A DNA stretch of 64,000 nucleotides from Tenacibaculum mesophilum (GCF_003867075.1 NZ_CP032544.1:2660001-2724000), one strand, 5' to 3'; counted from the first letter of the stretch, positions 39,481 through 47,773 are shown. Numbers and translations are program-made. Notes: generated by a model from the sequence alone, not told the origin.

Positions 39481-40062
39481 ATGATAGAGTTGTCAGAAAC
39501 ATTTTGGAATAATAAGTACTTACATAATAAAACAGGATGGGATTTAGGAAAGATATCCAACCCGTTAAAAGAATATGTTGATCAATTAGAAGATAAAAGT
39601 ATTCAGGTTTTAATACCTGGAGGAGGAAACTCATACGAGGCGGAGTGTTTATTTAATAAAGGATTTAAGAATGTTTTTGTAGTAGATATTGCTTCAACAC
39701 CGTTAAAAAGAATTCAAAAAAGAGTTCCTAACTTCCCAAAGGAAAATTTAATTCATGCTGATTTTTTTGAATTAAAAGGCACTTTTGATTTGATTATAGA
39801 ACAGACTTTTTTCTGCGCTATCAATCCAGGGTTAAGACTAAAGTATGCACAAAAAGCACATGAATTACTAACTAATAAAGGTAAACTAGTTGGTTTGCTG
39901 TTTGATGCAGTACTAAATGAAGACCATCCACCTTTTGGAGGGAATAAAAATGAATATGAAAAATACTTCGCACCCTATTTTACAGGAAGTATGGAACCTT
40001 GTTACAATTCATCAGGAGGAAGAAAAGGTATGGAGCTGTTTGTGAAAATGATAAAAAAATAA
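39481..40062 (+). CDS. TPMT-like SAM-dependent methyltransferase
   Basis: 193 residues. FWNNKYLHNKTGWDLGKISNPLKEY and VLIPGGGNSYEAECLFNKGFKNVFVVDIA are signatures of the thiopurine S-methyltransferase family; LIIEQTFFCAINP and FGGNKNEYEKYF follow. In bacteria the family methylates thiols, halides or metalloid compounds. It is convergent with bioB. It is not the BioC type, though the locus lacks bioC, so a role in pimelate priming cannot be ruled out but has no sequence support. Confidence 0.82.
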   Translation: MIELSETFWNNKYLHNKTGWDLGKISNPLKEYVDQLEDKSIQVLIPGGGNSYEAECLFNKGFKNVFVVDIASTPLKRIQKRVPNFPKENLIHADFFELKGTFDLIIEQTFFCAINPGLRLKYAQKAHELLTNKGKLVGLLFDAVLNEDHPPFGGNKNEYEKYFAPYFTGSMEPCYNSSGGRKGMELFVKMIKK

Positions 40063-40089
40063 CCGTTAAATTTAATTCAACGGTTATTT
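40059..40089. terminator. bidirectional terminator between methyltransferase and bioB
   Basis: AATAACCGTT and AACGGTTATT stem with an 11-nt loop and T-rich flanks, overlapping the methyltransferase stop. Confidence 0.7.
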
Positions 40090-40100
40090 CTTATTTGATG

Positions 40101-41198
40101 TTAGGCTCTTATTTCTTTAGCCTCTTGCTTCTTTTGTTCGTTACGCTCAATTTTATGGTCTGGTCTTGTCCATTTTGGTTTTTCACCTAACGATTGGTAT
40201 TGTGAGTTTTCTGCTTCAACAGATTCTCTTTGTTCATGCTTAAAGAAAGGCTTTTGTGTATTTAAACCTAAATCTTCAAACATTTTCATGTCTTCATTAA
40301 TATCAGGATTTGGAGTAGTTAATAATTTGTCTCCTGCAAAAATTGAGTTTGCACCAGCAAAGAAACACATTGCTTGACCTTCTCTACTCATTTGCGTTCT
40401 ACCTGCTGATAAACGTACTTGTGAATCTGGTAATACAATACGAGCAGTAGCTACCATACGAACCATTTCAAAAATGTTTACAGGAGGTTGCTCTTCTAAC
40501 GGAGTTCCCTCAACAGCAACTAATGCATTGATAGGTACAGATTCTGGGTGTGGAGAGAAGCGAGTTAAAGTTTCAAGCATTCCAGCTCTGTCTTCTAAAG
40601 ATTCTCCCATACCAATAATACCTCCTGAGCAAACAGTTACATTTGTTTTACGTACATTTTCAATAGTGTCTACTCTATCTTTAAAAGCACGTGTAGAAAT
40701 TACATCATCGTAATAATCTTCTGAAGTATCAATATTGTGGTTATAAGCATACAAACCAGCTTCCGCTAAACGTTTTGCTTGATTTTCGGTAACCATACCT
40801 AAGGTACAGCAAACCTCCATGTCTAGTTTGTTAATAGTACGTACCATTTCTAACACTTGGTCAAATTCTGGTCCGTCTTTTACGTTTCTCCAAGCTGCAC
40901 CCATACAAACTCTTGATGATCCACCTTCTTTGGCACGTAAAGCTTGTGCCTTAACTTGGTTTACAGTCATCAAATCATTTCCCTCAACATTGGTATGATA
41001 ACGTGCTGCCTGCGGACAATACCCACAGTCCTCAGAACACCCACCAGTTTTTATAGAAATTAAGGTACTTACCTGTACTGTATTTGGGTCGTGATATTTT
41101 CTATGCATAGTTGAAGCCTCGTACAAAAGCTCCATTAAAGGCTTATTGTATACTTCTAGAATTTCCTCTTTCGTCCAATCGTGTCTAATTTCAGTCAT
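40101..41198 (-). CDS. bioB: biotin synthase
   Basis: 365 residues. The radical-SAM cluster is CSEDCGYC (Cys54, 58, 61, CxxxCxxC); other family motifs are VCMGAAWRNVKDGPEF, EVCCTLGMVT, YNHNIDTSEDYYDDVI, CSGGIIGMGE and LSAGRTQMS with the Arg ligand of the 2Fe-2S cluster. It inserts sulfur into dethiobiotin. The C-terminus beyond about 330 is a charged Flavobacteria-type tail. Upstream on the same strand lies a ketosynthase with its own terminator, so bioB has a separate promoter. Confidence 0.97.
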   Translation of the reverse strand: MTEIRHDWTKEEILEVYNKPLMELLYEASTMHRKYHDPNTVQVSTLISIKTGGCSEDCGYCPQAARYHTNVEGNDLMTVNQVKAQALRAKEGGSSRVCMGAAWRNVKDGPEFDQVLEMVRTINKLDMEVCCTLGMVTENQAKRLAEAGLYAYNHNIDTSEDYYDDVISTRAFKDRVDTIENVRKTNVTVCSGGIIGMGESLEDRAGMLETLTRFSPHPESVPINALVAVEGTPLEEQPPVNIFEMVRMVATARIVLPDSQVRLSAGRTQMSREGQAMCFFAGANSIFAGDKLLTTPNPDINEDMKMFEDLGLNTQKPFFKHEQRESVEAENSQYQSLGEKPKWTRPDHKIERNEQKKQEAKEIRA

Positions 41199-41229
41199 AA
41201 ATTCGAGTTGTTTGTGGTGGTAAAAATAA

Positions 41230-41256
41230 AAAATTCCGCTTCGAAAGCGGAATTTT
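41230..41256 (-). terminator. ketosynthase terminator
   Basis: AAATTCCGCTT and AAGCGGAATTT stem with a CGA loop, between the ketosynthase and bioB. Confidence 0.8.
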
Positions 41257-41304
41257 ATGACTCTTATTTTTCTTTGTCAAGAGAATCTCTCTTATCGATT
41301 GTTT

Positions 41305-42471
41305 TTAAGTGTTCTTCGTTGTGATTAAAATAGAAACCGCATTTCCTCCAAAACCAACAGCGTTTACCAGTATTTTATTGAGTTTTTTTGGAGTGTGTTG
41401 AGGTTCAGCAAAGGGAACTTCAATAACTTGTTGGTGTTGTAGCATTAGTACGGCTAATTCTAAACTTAACAAGCCAGAAGCACCAAACGTATGACCGATT
41501 TTCCATTTATTGGTAGTTAAAAAAGGTACTTTGTTAGAAAATACTTTTTGAATCGCATTAATTTCCGATTGATCTCCTTTAATAGTTCCAGGAGCATGCA
41601 TTACAATAGCGTCAATTTCATCTGGAGAAATTGTTCCTAAAGCCATTTTCATTGATTTTTGAAAACATTCTGCATCTGTTGTTACAGAAGTATTGTGTTT
41701 CAAAACTTCAGTAGCATATCCAACCCCTTCAATAAAAGCGATAGCATTTTCTTTACTTCCACTCTCTAAACAAAATACAGAAGCACCTTCTCCCAATACC
41801 ATGGTGTTTTTGGTTTTGTTGAGGTCAAAAGCCTTACATGGATATTCATCATTTTCTTTAGAATATACTTTTAATGCTTGCATTTGAGCGATGGTAAAAT
41901 CAGTTAGTGAAGCTTCGCTAGCGCCAATCATAAATTTCTCTGACATTCCCGATTGTAACCAAGCCACTCCATTAAGTAACGAATGCAAGCCAGTAGAACA
42001 AGTAATAGAATGTGAAATCTCTGGTCCGTTACTCTGTAAATCATGCGCAATCCAAGAAGAAATATTCCCTAAAGTGGTAGTTGGAGAGCTTAAGGTAGAT
42101 GATTTTCCTGTAGCTAAAAACTCTTTGTGATATTTTTCAAACAAAGAAGTAGCACCGCGAGAAGAACCAATGTTAATTCCAAAGTTATCCGAAGATTTCC
42201 AGTCTGTTTGTTCCATTGCTTTTCTAGCAACAAACAACGTGTATAAAACAGATGGGTCTAAATTTTTATATTTATTATCTGAATTTTGAACCTCCTCAAT
42301 AGCGTGTTTATCCTCATCAGTCAATTGTGCTACCCATGCTTTAGAATCTTCAAATTCTTTAGAGCTTAAAAAATGTTGCTTATTTAGATAGTTTTTCCAA
42401 ATTTTTTCAGTAGTGCTTCCCAAGGCTGAAACAGATGCAAATGATGTTATAGAGATAAGTTCTTTCAACAC
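41305..42471 (-). CDS. beta-ketoacyl synthase (KAS I/II type) in the biotin region
   Basis: 388 residues. Catalytic Cys158 in SITCSTGLHSLLNG, His in VMHAPGTIKGD and His in WKIGHTFGASG make the Cys-His-His triad of decarboxylating condensing enzymes. It is more divergent than housekeeping FabF. Placed between bioB and bioA, it may build the pimeloyl chain for biotin; an alternative is a specialised lipid. Promoter-like TATTTTTG at 42485-42492 on the minus strand. Confidence 0.85.
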   Translation of the reverse strand: MLKELISITSFASVSALGSTTEKIWKNYLNKQHFLSSKEFEDSKAWVAQLTDEDKHAIEEVQNSDNKYKNLDPSVLYTLFVARKAMEQTDWKSSDNFGINIGSSRGATSLFEKYHKEFLATGKSSTLSSPTTTLGNISSWIAHDLQSNGPEISHSITCSTGLHSLLNGVAWLQSGMSEKFMIGASEASLTDFTIAQMQALKVYSKENDEYPCKAFDLNKTKNTMVLGEGASVFCLESGSKENAIAFIEGVGYATEVLKHNTSVTTDAECFQKSMKMALGTISPDEIDAIVMHAPGTIKGDQSEINAIQKVFSNKVPFLTTNKWKIGHTFGASGLLSLELAVLMLQHQQVIEVPFAEPQHTPKKLNKILVNAVGFGGNAVSILITTKNT

Positions 42472-42484
42472 GATAAAATTTCAG

Positions 42485-42492
42485 CAAAAATA
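42485..42492 (-). promoter_or_regulatory. -7 box of the ketosynthase gene
   Basis: TATTTTTG on the minus strand, 13 nt before the start; -33 not clear. Confidence 0.4.
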
Positions 42493-42556
42493 AAAGTAAA
42501 ATCAAGTATTCTAAAGAAAATAAAAATATTTATCTTGGGATAAAATTATTGAAGTT

Positions 42557-42994
42557 ATGAGTGAGCAACGTCAAAAAAGTTGGTTTGGAAGAAATTGGTT
42601 GTGGTTTATACCATTAACAGGATGTTTAGGGTTTATTTTATTGATTGTTTTAGGTGTAGGTGCAGCATTTTTTGGAGTGTCGAAAATAATGACAAGTTCT
42701 ACTCCTGTTGAATATGCTATTGAGCAGGCATCTAAAAACGAGTTGGTTATTGAAAACTTAGGTCAACCTATTGAAAAATATGGAATTCCATCAGGAAATA
42801 TTTCTCTTACCAATGACGATGGAAATGTAGATTTTTCTATTCCGATAAGAGGAGATAAAGGAGAAGGAACTCTTATTGTTAGAGGAATTAAGATAGATGG
42901 AGAATGGGTTTACGAAGATTTATACGTTCATATTAAAGAAACTCAAGAAGAGATTAATTTATTAGAAAAGGAAAAAGTTCTAGAGACTATCTAG
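42557..42994 (+). CDS. Coa1-like (cytochrome c oxidase assembly factor 1 family) membrane protein
   Basis: 145 residues. One N-terminal membrane span (about 14-45, WLWFIPLTGCLGFILLIVLGVGAAFFGV) and an exported beta domain with ELVIENLGQPIEKYGIPSG and GTLIVRGIKIDGEWVYEDL. It matches the Coa1/DUF1783 type seen in many bacteria; a role in oxidase assembly is inferred from the family only. Its last 15 nt overlap bioA on the other strand, inside a palindrome. Confidence 0.78.
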   Translation: MSEQRQKSWFGRNWLWFIPLTGCLGFILLIVLGVGAAFFGVSKIMTSSTPVEYAIEQASKNELVIENLGQPIEKYGIPSGNISLTNDDGNVDFSIPIRGDKGEGTLIVRGIKIDGEWVYEDLYVHIKETQEEINLLEKEKVLETI

Positions 42995-43003
42995 AACTTT
43001 TTC
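42971..43003. terminator. bidirectional terminator overlapping two coding ends
   Basis: GAAAAAGTTCTAG (42971-42983), loop AGACTAT, CTAGAACTTTTTC (42991-43003): a perfect 13-bp inverted repeat. The right arm holds the stop of the Coa1-like gene (42992-42994), the left arm the bioA stop (42980-42982). As a result both proteins end with the same EKVL motif (EKVLETI and EKVLDSL). Confidence 0.85.
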
Positions 43004-44245
43004 AATAGTTGTATATATTTTTTCAAGTTGCTCTTTCGTAATTACGTAAGGTGGTTGAATGTAAATAGTGTTTCCTAACGGACGTAAGAAAACGCCTTCA
43101 TCCATAAAAGACTTTAAAAGTTGGTCTCGAAGCGTTCCATAACGACCAGAATTGGTGTTTAAATCAATCGCCAAAATGACACCTTTACATCTTGTTGTGT
43201 TCACTTTTGGGTGATTTTCTATCTTTTCGGAAAAAGAGATATTAGAGTTTTCAATAAATTGGATGTTGTCCTGAATCTCTTTGGTTTGTAATAACTCAAT
43301 ACTAGCCAATGCAGCACTACAAGCTATTGGATTTGCAGAATAGGTATGGCAGTGGAAAAAACCTTTGGCAATATCATTATCTAAAAAAGCCCTATAAATT
43401 TCTTCGGTACATGAAGTAATTGACATAGGAACCAATCCAGCGGTCAATGCTTTACTTAAGCATATGATGTCTGGTTTGGTAGCGACTTCATCAGAAGCAA
43501 AATGATTACCAGTTTTTCCAAAACCAGTCATTACTTCATCAGCAATAGTTAAAATGTTATTTTCTTTGCAAATTGCTAAGATGTTATTTAAATTTTCTGC
43601 TTTATGAATTTTCATTCCAGCTGCTCCTTGAACTAAAGGCTCGTATATGAATCCGGCAACATTATGTTCTGAAATAATCTGTTGCAATTTTTGTTCGATA
43701 GTTTCATTATTTTCACCGTTTGGCACAGGAATACGTTGAATATCCATTAAAAAATCTTCAAATGGGCCATTGTATACTGATAATCCAGAAACAGACATCG
43801 CTCCGAAGGTATCTCCATGAAAACCATCTTCAAAAGCAATAAAGGTAGTACGCTTTTCACCTTTGTTAAAATAGTATTGTAATGCCATTTTAATTCCCGC
43901 TTCTACAGCAGTAGATCCATTATCATTAAAAAAGATTCTATTTTGATTTTCAGGAAGAATTTTAATCAATTCTTCTGATAATTTTACGGCGGGTTCATGG
44001 GTGAAATCACTAAACATTATTTGATCTAATGTTTGCATTTGTTCATATACGCGACTTGTAATGTAATCATTACAATGCCCAAACATACAGGTATACCAAG
44101 ATGAAATAGCATCAATATATTCGTTACCGTGTTCGTCGGTTAGCATGCATCCTTTGGCTTTTACAATTCCCAAACTGTTTGGATGTGTTTGATGTTGTTT
44201 TAGCGGATGCCACAAATGTTTTTTATCGCGTTCTTGTAAGTTCAT
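42980..44245 (-). CDS. bioA: adenosylmethionine-8-amino-7-oxononanoate aminotransferase
   Basis: 421 residues. DKKHLWHPLKQHQTHPNSL, ISSWYTCMFGHCNDYI, FNDNGSTAVEAGIKMALQYY, DEVMTGFGKTGNHFA and the PLP lysine in CLSKALTAGLVPMS are BioA signatures; HCHTYSANPIACSAALA follows. It makes 7,8-diaminopelargonic acid using SAM as amino donor. The start overlaps the upstream membrane gene by 23 nt. Confidence 0.96.
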   Translation of the reverse strand: MNLQERDKKHLWHPLKQHQTHPNSLGIVKAKGCMLTDEHGNEYIDAISSWYTCMFGHCNDYITSRVYEQMQTLDQIMFSDFTHEPAVKLSEELIKILPENQNRIFFNDNGSTAVEAGIKMALQYYFNKGEKRTTFIAFEDGFHGDTFGAMSVSGLSVYNGPFEDFLMDIQRIPVPNGENNETIEQKLQQIISEHNVAGFIYEPLVQGAAGMKIHKAENLNNILAICKENNILTIADEVMTGFGKTGNHFASDEVATKPDIICLSKALTAGLVPMSITSCTEEIYRAFLDNDIAKGFFHCHTYSANPIACSAALASIELLQTKEIQDNIQFIENSNISFSEKIENHPKVNTTRCKGVILAIDLNTNSGRYGTLRDQLLKSFMDEGVFLRPLGNTIYIQPPYVITKEQLEKIYTTIEKVLDSL

Positions 44246-45371
44246 AGGTTTCGTTCTTTTGAAAAAGAGCTGTCAAATGTACAATAGAAATACATAAAAC
44301 CACTCCGAAATAGGCAATAAACAGTAGCCACATAATTGAGGTTGAAAACAATTCAGAAAAAAATGCAGGAAAAACTAAAAAAGCTTCTGAAGTGAGTAAG
44401 AAAAAGGTGTAAACAATCCAGGTGCTTGTATGGGGTTTTGTTTCCAATTCCATCCAAATAAAAGGCAGGTACATTCCTAAAAATAGTAAATGTAACCAAG
44501 CTATGAGCATAAACCTATTCGTTATAACTAAGTTAGAAAAGTAAGGAATACTGCCAAAGCAATTCATAATTCCGATAAATAGTAGTATCCCAAAAAACAA
44601 TTGGTATGTAAGCTTTTGCTTTGAAAATGATTTCTTTAGTTTTAGGAAAAATAGTGTCAAAATTATTGAGCCAATACCTCCTATAATTTGAATAGCCAGA
44701 TGATTAAAACTATACTTTAATGAGTGTGTATATAATAGTACAAGAGCACTAATAATTAAGATGGTTTGTTTTTTTGATAGCTCAACAGTTGTTCTTTGAA
44801 AAAGAATGGCAAGCATCCAAAGAAAAAAGGAACCGAAATACTGAAAGTGTAAGTAGAAAAAAATAGCTTGTTGATACCAAGGGGAACTTTGCATTTTCAT
44901 TGCCATTAAAGGTCCAAGTGCATACGGACCAATGGAAGAAATAAAATGAAAGATAATTCCTACTTTTATTAATGTTAAAGTTGATTTTTTACCAATTAAT
45001 CGTTTCCATAGTCTAATTACCAACCAGTAACTAATCCACAAGTGTAAGGTAGAGAATGTAATAGTAACCAATGCATACCCTTGGATAATAAACCCTACTA
45101 ACAAAATGGCAACACAAACCTGTAAAGCAAGATATAATCGATAAGAAGTGTTATCAATTCCATTCGTAAACCTTGTAAAAAGGAGTAGAATTAAAGCATT
45201 GAAAACAAAACCCAATAACATAATGTGAGAATGGGAGTGCAATACAAACTTAAACGGAAAGTTAGCAATGCTTCCTGTAAAAGCATAACGCAAAACCAGC
45301 CCTATAACTCCTCCTAAAAAACCAAAAATTAAAGGAAAAGACCAAAGATGTTTTGCGGTAACAGGTTTCAT
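44223..45371 (-). CDS. polytopic membrane protein in the biotin operon
   Basis: 382 residues with about 11-12 membrane segments. Conserved-looking histidines: H45, H47 and H49 in VLHSHSHIMLLGF, one in FSTLHLWISYW, one in IIFHFISSIGPYALGPL, one in FYLHFQYFGSFFLW. The His layout within helices recalls heme-copper oxidase subunit I or NnrS-type proteins, but key motifs are incomplete, so I do not assign them. It abuts bioD with no gap and overlaps bioA by 23 nt, so it is tightly coupled to biotin synthesis. Function unknown. Confidence 0.75.
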   Translation of the reverse strand: MKPVTAKHLWSFPLIFGFLGGVIGLVLRYAFTGSIANFPFKFVLHSHSHIMLLGFVFNALILLLFTRFTNGIDNTSYRLYLALQVCVAILLVGFIIQGYALVTITFSTLHLWISYWLVIRLWKRLIGKKSTLTLIKVGIIFHFISSIGPYALGPLMAMKMQSSPWYQQAIFFYLHFQYFGSFFLWMLAILFQRTTVELSKKQTILIISALVLLYTHSLKYSFNHLAIQIIGGIGSIILTLFFLKLKKSFSKQKLTYQLFFGILLFIGIMNCFGSIPYFSNLVITNRFMLIAWLHLLFLGMYLPFIWMELETKPHTSTWIVYTFFLLTSEAFLVFPAFFSELFSTSIMWLLFIAYFGVVLCISIVHLTALFQKNETYELTRTR

Positions 45372-45980
45372 TTATAAATTACTTTTAAATAATTCAGCGT
45401 ATTCTTTAATCACATTCTTATCGAAATAAGGTTCTTCTTCAATCCGTCCAATTACAGGAACATCTGTCATTTTTTTGATAATGTCTTCCGTTGTTTTATG
45501 TTCGTTTCCTGAAAAAATCAATGATACTTCAAATCCTTTTTCTTTTAATAAGTTAACTGTTAATAGGGTGTGATTGATACTTCCCAAATAATGACGAGAC
45601 ACAACAACAACTTTATAATCAGGTTTGATAATGTCTAACAAGGTGTTTTTATCATTAAGAGGAACTAACAATCCGCCAGCCCCTTCAATAACTAAATTAT
45701 TTTTAGTCGAAGGTTCTTTTATGTTGTCAATTTCAATAGTCACTCCATCAATTTCTGCGGATGCGTGTGGACTCATTGGTGTTTGTAGCGCATATGCGTT
45801 TGGATGAAAAACAGTGGTTGAGTTAGAAATTAGTTTTTCTACCTTATGAGTATCAGAATGTTCTAGGTCACCTGACTGAATAGGTTTCCAATAATCTGCT
45901 TGCAAAGCTTCTGTGACAATAGCAGCAGCAACGGTTTTTCCTACTTCTGTAGAGATTCCTGTGATAAAATATTTTTTCAT
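45372..45980 (-). CDS. bioD: dethiobiotin synthetase
   Basis: 202 residues, slightly short. YFITGISTEVGKTVAAAIV is the P-loop, DYWKPIQSGD the substrate loop, VIEGAGGLLVPLN the second signature. It closes the ureido ring using CO2 and ATP. It overlaps the DUF2007 gene upstream by 4 nt. Confidence 0.95.
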   Translation of the reverse strand: MKKYFITGISTEVGKTVAAAIVTEALQADYWKPIQSGDLEHSDTHKVEKLISNSTTVFHPNAYALQTPMSPHASAEIDGVTIEIDNIKEPSTKNNLVIEGAGGLLVPLNDKNTLLDIIKPDYKVVVVSRHYLGSINHTLLTVNLLKEKGFEVSLIFSGNEHKTTEDIIKKMTDVPVIGRIEEEPYFDKNVIKEYAELFKSNL

Positions 45981-46357
45981 TTAAAAATTGTTTTACAATC
46001 GTTGCAGATGAATTTCTTACTTTCAAAAAAAGGAAAGAGCATAAAAAAGATGTTTTTACGTTGTAAATCGGCAACTAATATTTTTGTAGAATTACATTTT
46101 GGACAATGAATGTCGTTTCCTTCTTCATCCTTTACGTAAGTTCTTATTTCGTTATAAACAGTAGCAGCTTTTTTTAAATCATTATTGTGTACCAATAGCT
46201 TAACTCCACCAATGACTTGACTAATTAAAGGATCAGAATCAATTGTTTTTTCATCCATTAACATGGTTCTAATACCTTCTGAATCTAATTTAGCCTTTAC
46301 AACTTGTGCCTCAGTAGAGTATTCAAATACAGCTAAAATGGTATAATTATCTTGCAT
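45977..46357 (-). CDS. DUF2007 domain protein with C-terminal zinc ribbon
   Basis: 126 residues. DUF2007 (about 4-70, YTILAVFEYSTEAQVVKAKLDSEGI and VGGVKLLVHNNDLKKA) precedes a zinc ribbon with CPKCNSTKI and FICNDCKTIFK, two CxxC knuckles. The family is a probable signal-transduction or binding domain of unknown role. It lies inside the biotin operon, 8 nt after bioF and overlapping bioD by 4 nt. Confidence 0.82.
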   Translation of the reverse strand: MQDNYTILAVFEYSTEAQVVKAKLDSEGIRTMLMDEKTIDSDPLISQVIGGVKLLVHNNDLKKAATVYNEIRTYVKDEEGNDIHCPKCNSTKILVADLQRKNIFFMLFPFFESKKFICNDCKTIFK

Positions 46358-46365
46358 TGTATTTT

Positions 46366-47493
46366 TTAAACAAAAGTAGCAAGGTTCTCTAAAACATTTG
46401 TAATTTCTTTTTTAGAATTATAAGCGTGTAAACAAAAACGTAATCGTTCTTGGTTTGTAGGGACGGTAGGGGATAGAATAGGCTTTACTTCAAAACCATG
46501 TTGTTGTAATTGCAAAGCCATATTTTTTACATGTTCATTGCCAGAGATAATACAGCAATGAATGGCAGAAGTACTTTGAATGAAGTTTAATCGCAACCTA
46601 TTGGATTCTGAAATAAAATGTTGAATGTTTTGTTGAAGTTGTGCTTTAGAATCGCTAATAATTAATTCGTCGTAAGCAATTTTTATTGTAGCTAGGGCAT
46701 GTGGCGGTAAACCAGTAGTGTAAATAAAACTACGAGAAAAATTAATAAGATACTGTTGTAGTTGCTTGCTTCCCAAAATGGCTGCTCCATGACAGCCTAA
46801 ACCTTTTCCGAAGGTAATAATTCGGGCAAAAACCACATCTTCTAAATGTAATTTTTGAATGAGCCCAAAATCAAATACCCCCAAAGCATGTGCTTCATCT
46901 ACAACAAAATGTACATTTGTATATTTTTTGATAATTTGTGACATTGCTGTCAAGTCAGGAGAGTCACCATCCATAGAAAAAATAGATTCGGTAATCACAT
47001 AAATTTCTGAATCGTTATTCTGAGTAAACCGAAGTATTTTTTCTTCTAAATCTTTTGTGTCATTATGTTTGAACTTAAAAGATTTTGCATTAGATAATTG
47101 AATTCCATCTCTTATAGAAGCATGAATAAGTTCATCAAACAAAATAATATCACCACGTTGAGGTACCGAAGCAAAAAAACCGATGTTAGCATCGTAACCA
47201 GAGTTGAAAACTAAAGCAGTTTCAGAATTATGAAGTTTAGCTAGCTGTTTTTCAACTATTGTATATAGTTTGTGATTTCCAGAAAGTAAGCGAGATCCTG
47301 TAGCTCCGTTAACCTTATGATTGTTATCAACTAAAAACTGATGTGTTTTATCAAAGATCATCTCTGATTTAGCAAATCCTAAATAATCATTGGAAGAAAA
47401 ATCGACAAAAGAATTCTCTTTACCGAGGTTTCTTAAAGCGTTATTTATTTTTCGTTGATTGAGTTTTTTATTAAGTTTATTAGGGAGCTGCAT
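46366..47493 (-). CDS. bioF: 8-amino-7-oxononanoate synthase
   Basis: 375 residues. FVDFSSNDYLGFAKSEMIF, NGATGSRLLSGNH, VDEAHALGVFDFG and the PLP lysine in TFGKGLGCHGAAILG are BioF-type alpha-oxoamine synthase motifs. It joins pimeloyl thioester to alanine, the first committed step of the ring. First gene of the operon bioF-DUF2007-bioD-membrane protein-bioA. The promoter box abuts the start codon. Confidence 0.93.
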   Translation of the reverse strand: MQLPNKLNKKLNQRKINNALRNLGKENSFVDFSSNDYLGFAKSEMIFDKTHQFLVDNNHKVNGATGSRLLSGNHKLYTIVEKQLAKLHNSETALVFNSGYDANIGFFASVPQRGDIILFDELIHASIRDGIQLSNAKSFKFKHNDTKDLEEKILRFTQNNDSEIYVITESIFSMDGDSPDLTAMSQIIKKYTNVHFVVDEAHALGVFDFGLIQKLHLEDVVFARIITFGKGLGCHGAAILGSKQLQQYLINFSRSFIYTTGLPPHALATIKIAYDELIISDSKAQLQQNIQHFISESNRLRLNFIQSTSAIHCCIISGNEHVKNMALQLQQHGFEVKPILSPTVPTNQERLRFCLHAYNSKKEITNVLENLATFV

Positions 47494-47497
47494 AGTG

Positions 47498-47505
47498 CAA
47501 AAATA
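47498..47505 (-). promoter_or_regulatory. -7 box of the biotin operon
   Basis: TATTTTTG on the minus strand, four bases before the bioF ATG. A start of transcription at the usual distance would fall on the start codon, so the mRNA may be leaderless. Confidence 0.45.
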
Positions 47506-47581
47506 GAGGAAAATAATATGTCTTTAAAACTAGTTTTTATATTAAAATTACTAAAAAACAATTATTTTTTTAAATGAAACG

Positions 47582-47612
47582 TTTGGAAGTTAGTTATTTA
47601 GTTTTATATTTG
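47582..47612 (+). promoter_or_regulatory. promoter of the type VI secretion island
   Basis: TTTG (47582-47585), N19, TATATTTG (47605-47612). Full Bacteroidetes consensus, with a leader of about 155 nt before hcp. Confidence 0.65.
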
Positions 47613-47656
47613 TTACGACACAAGGCAATATTTGTTATCTTCTTTCTTCTTATAGA

Positions 47657-47743
47657 ATGGCGCCAAAAAATAAAAAAAGAGAAGGTTTTATATTGTTTAA
47701 AGCTTTCTCTTTTTTTATTGAGAAAGCTCTAAAAGTGTTTTAA
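47657..47743 (+). CDS. possible 28-residue leader peptide upstream of hcp
   Basis: Frame starting MAPKNKKREGFILFKAFSFF, rich in Lys then Phe, and ending before hcp by 30 nt. It runs right through the two alternative hairpins of the leader, the position expected of a leader peptide. No relative is recognised; it could equally be a chance frame. Confidence 0.25.
   Translation: MAPKNKKREGFILFKAFSFFIEKALKVF
47672..47728 (+). promoter_or_regulatory. attenuator-like leader with two exclusive hairpins
   Basis: Segment A AAAAAAAGAGAA (47672-47683) can pair perfectly with TTCTCTTTTTTT (47705-47716), a terminator-type stem. The overlapping segment AGCTTTCTC (47701-47709) can pair perfectly with GAGAAAGCT (47720-47728). 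Only one can form at a time. The nearest upstream gene faces away, so the stem acts only on the hcp transcript. Regulatory function is inference. Confidence 0.5.
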
Positions 47744-47773
47744 ATTAATTATTCAACCCAAAAAAAAGAAACT

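Noticed and set aside
39481..40062. Calling the TPMT-like gene bioC
   Set aside because: Its motifs belong to the thiopurine methyltransferase family; nearness to bioB is not enough.
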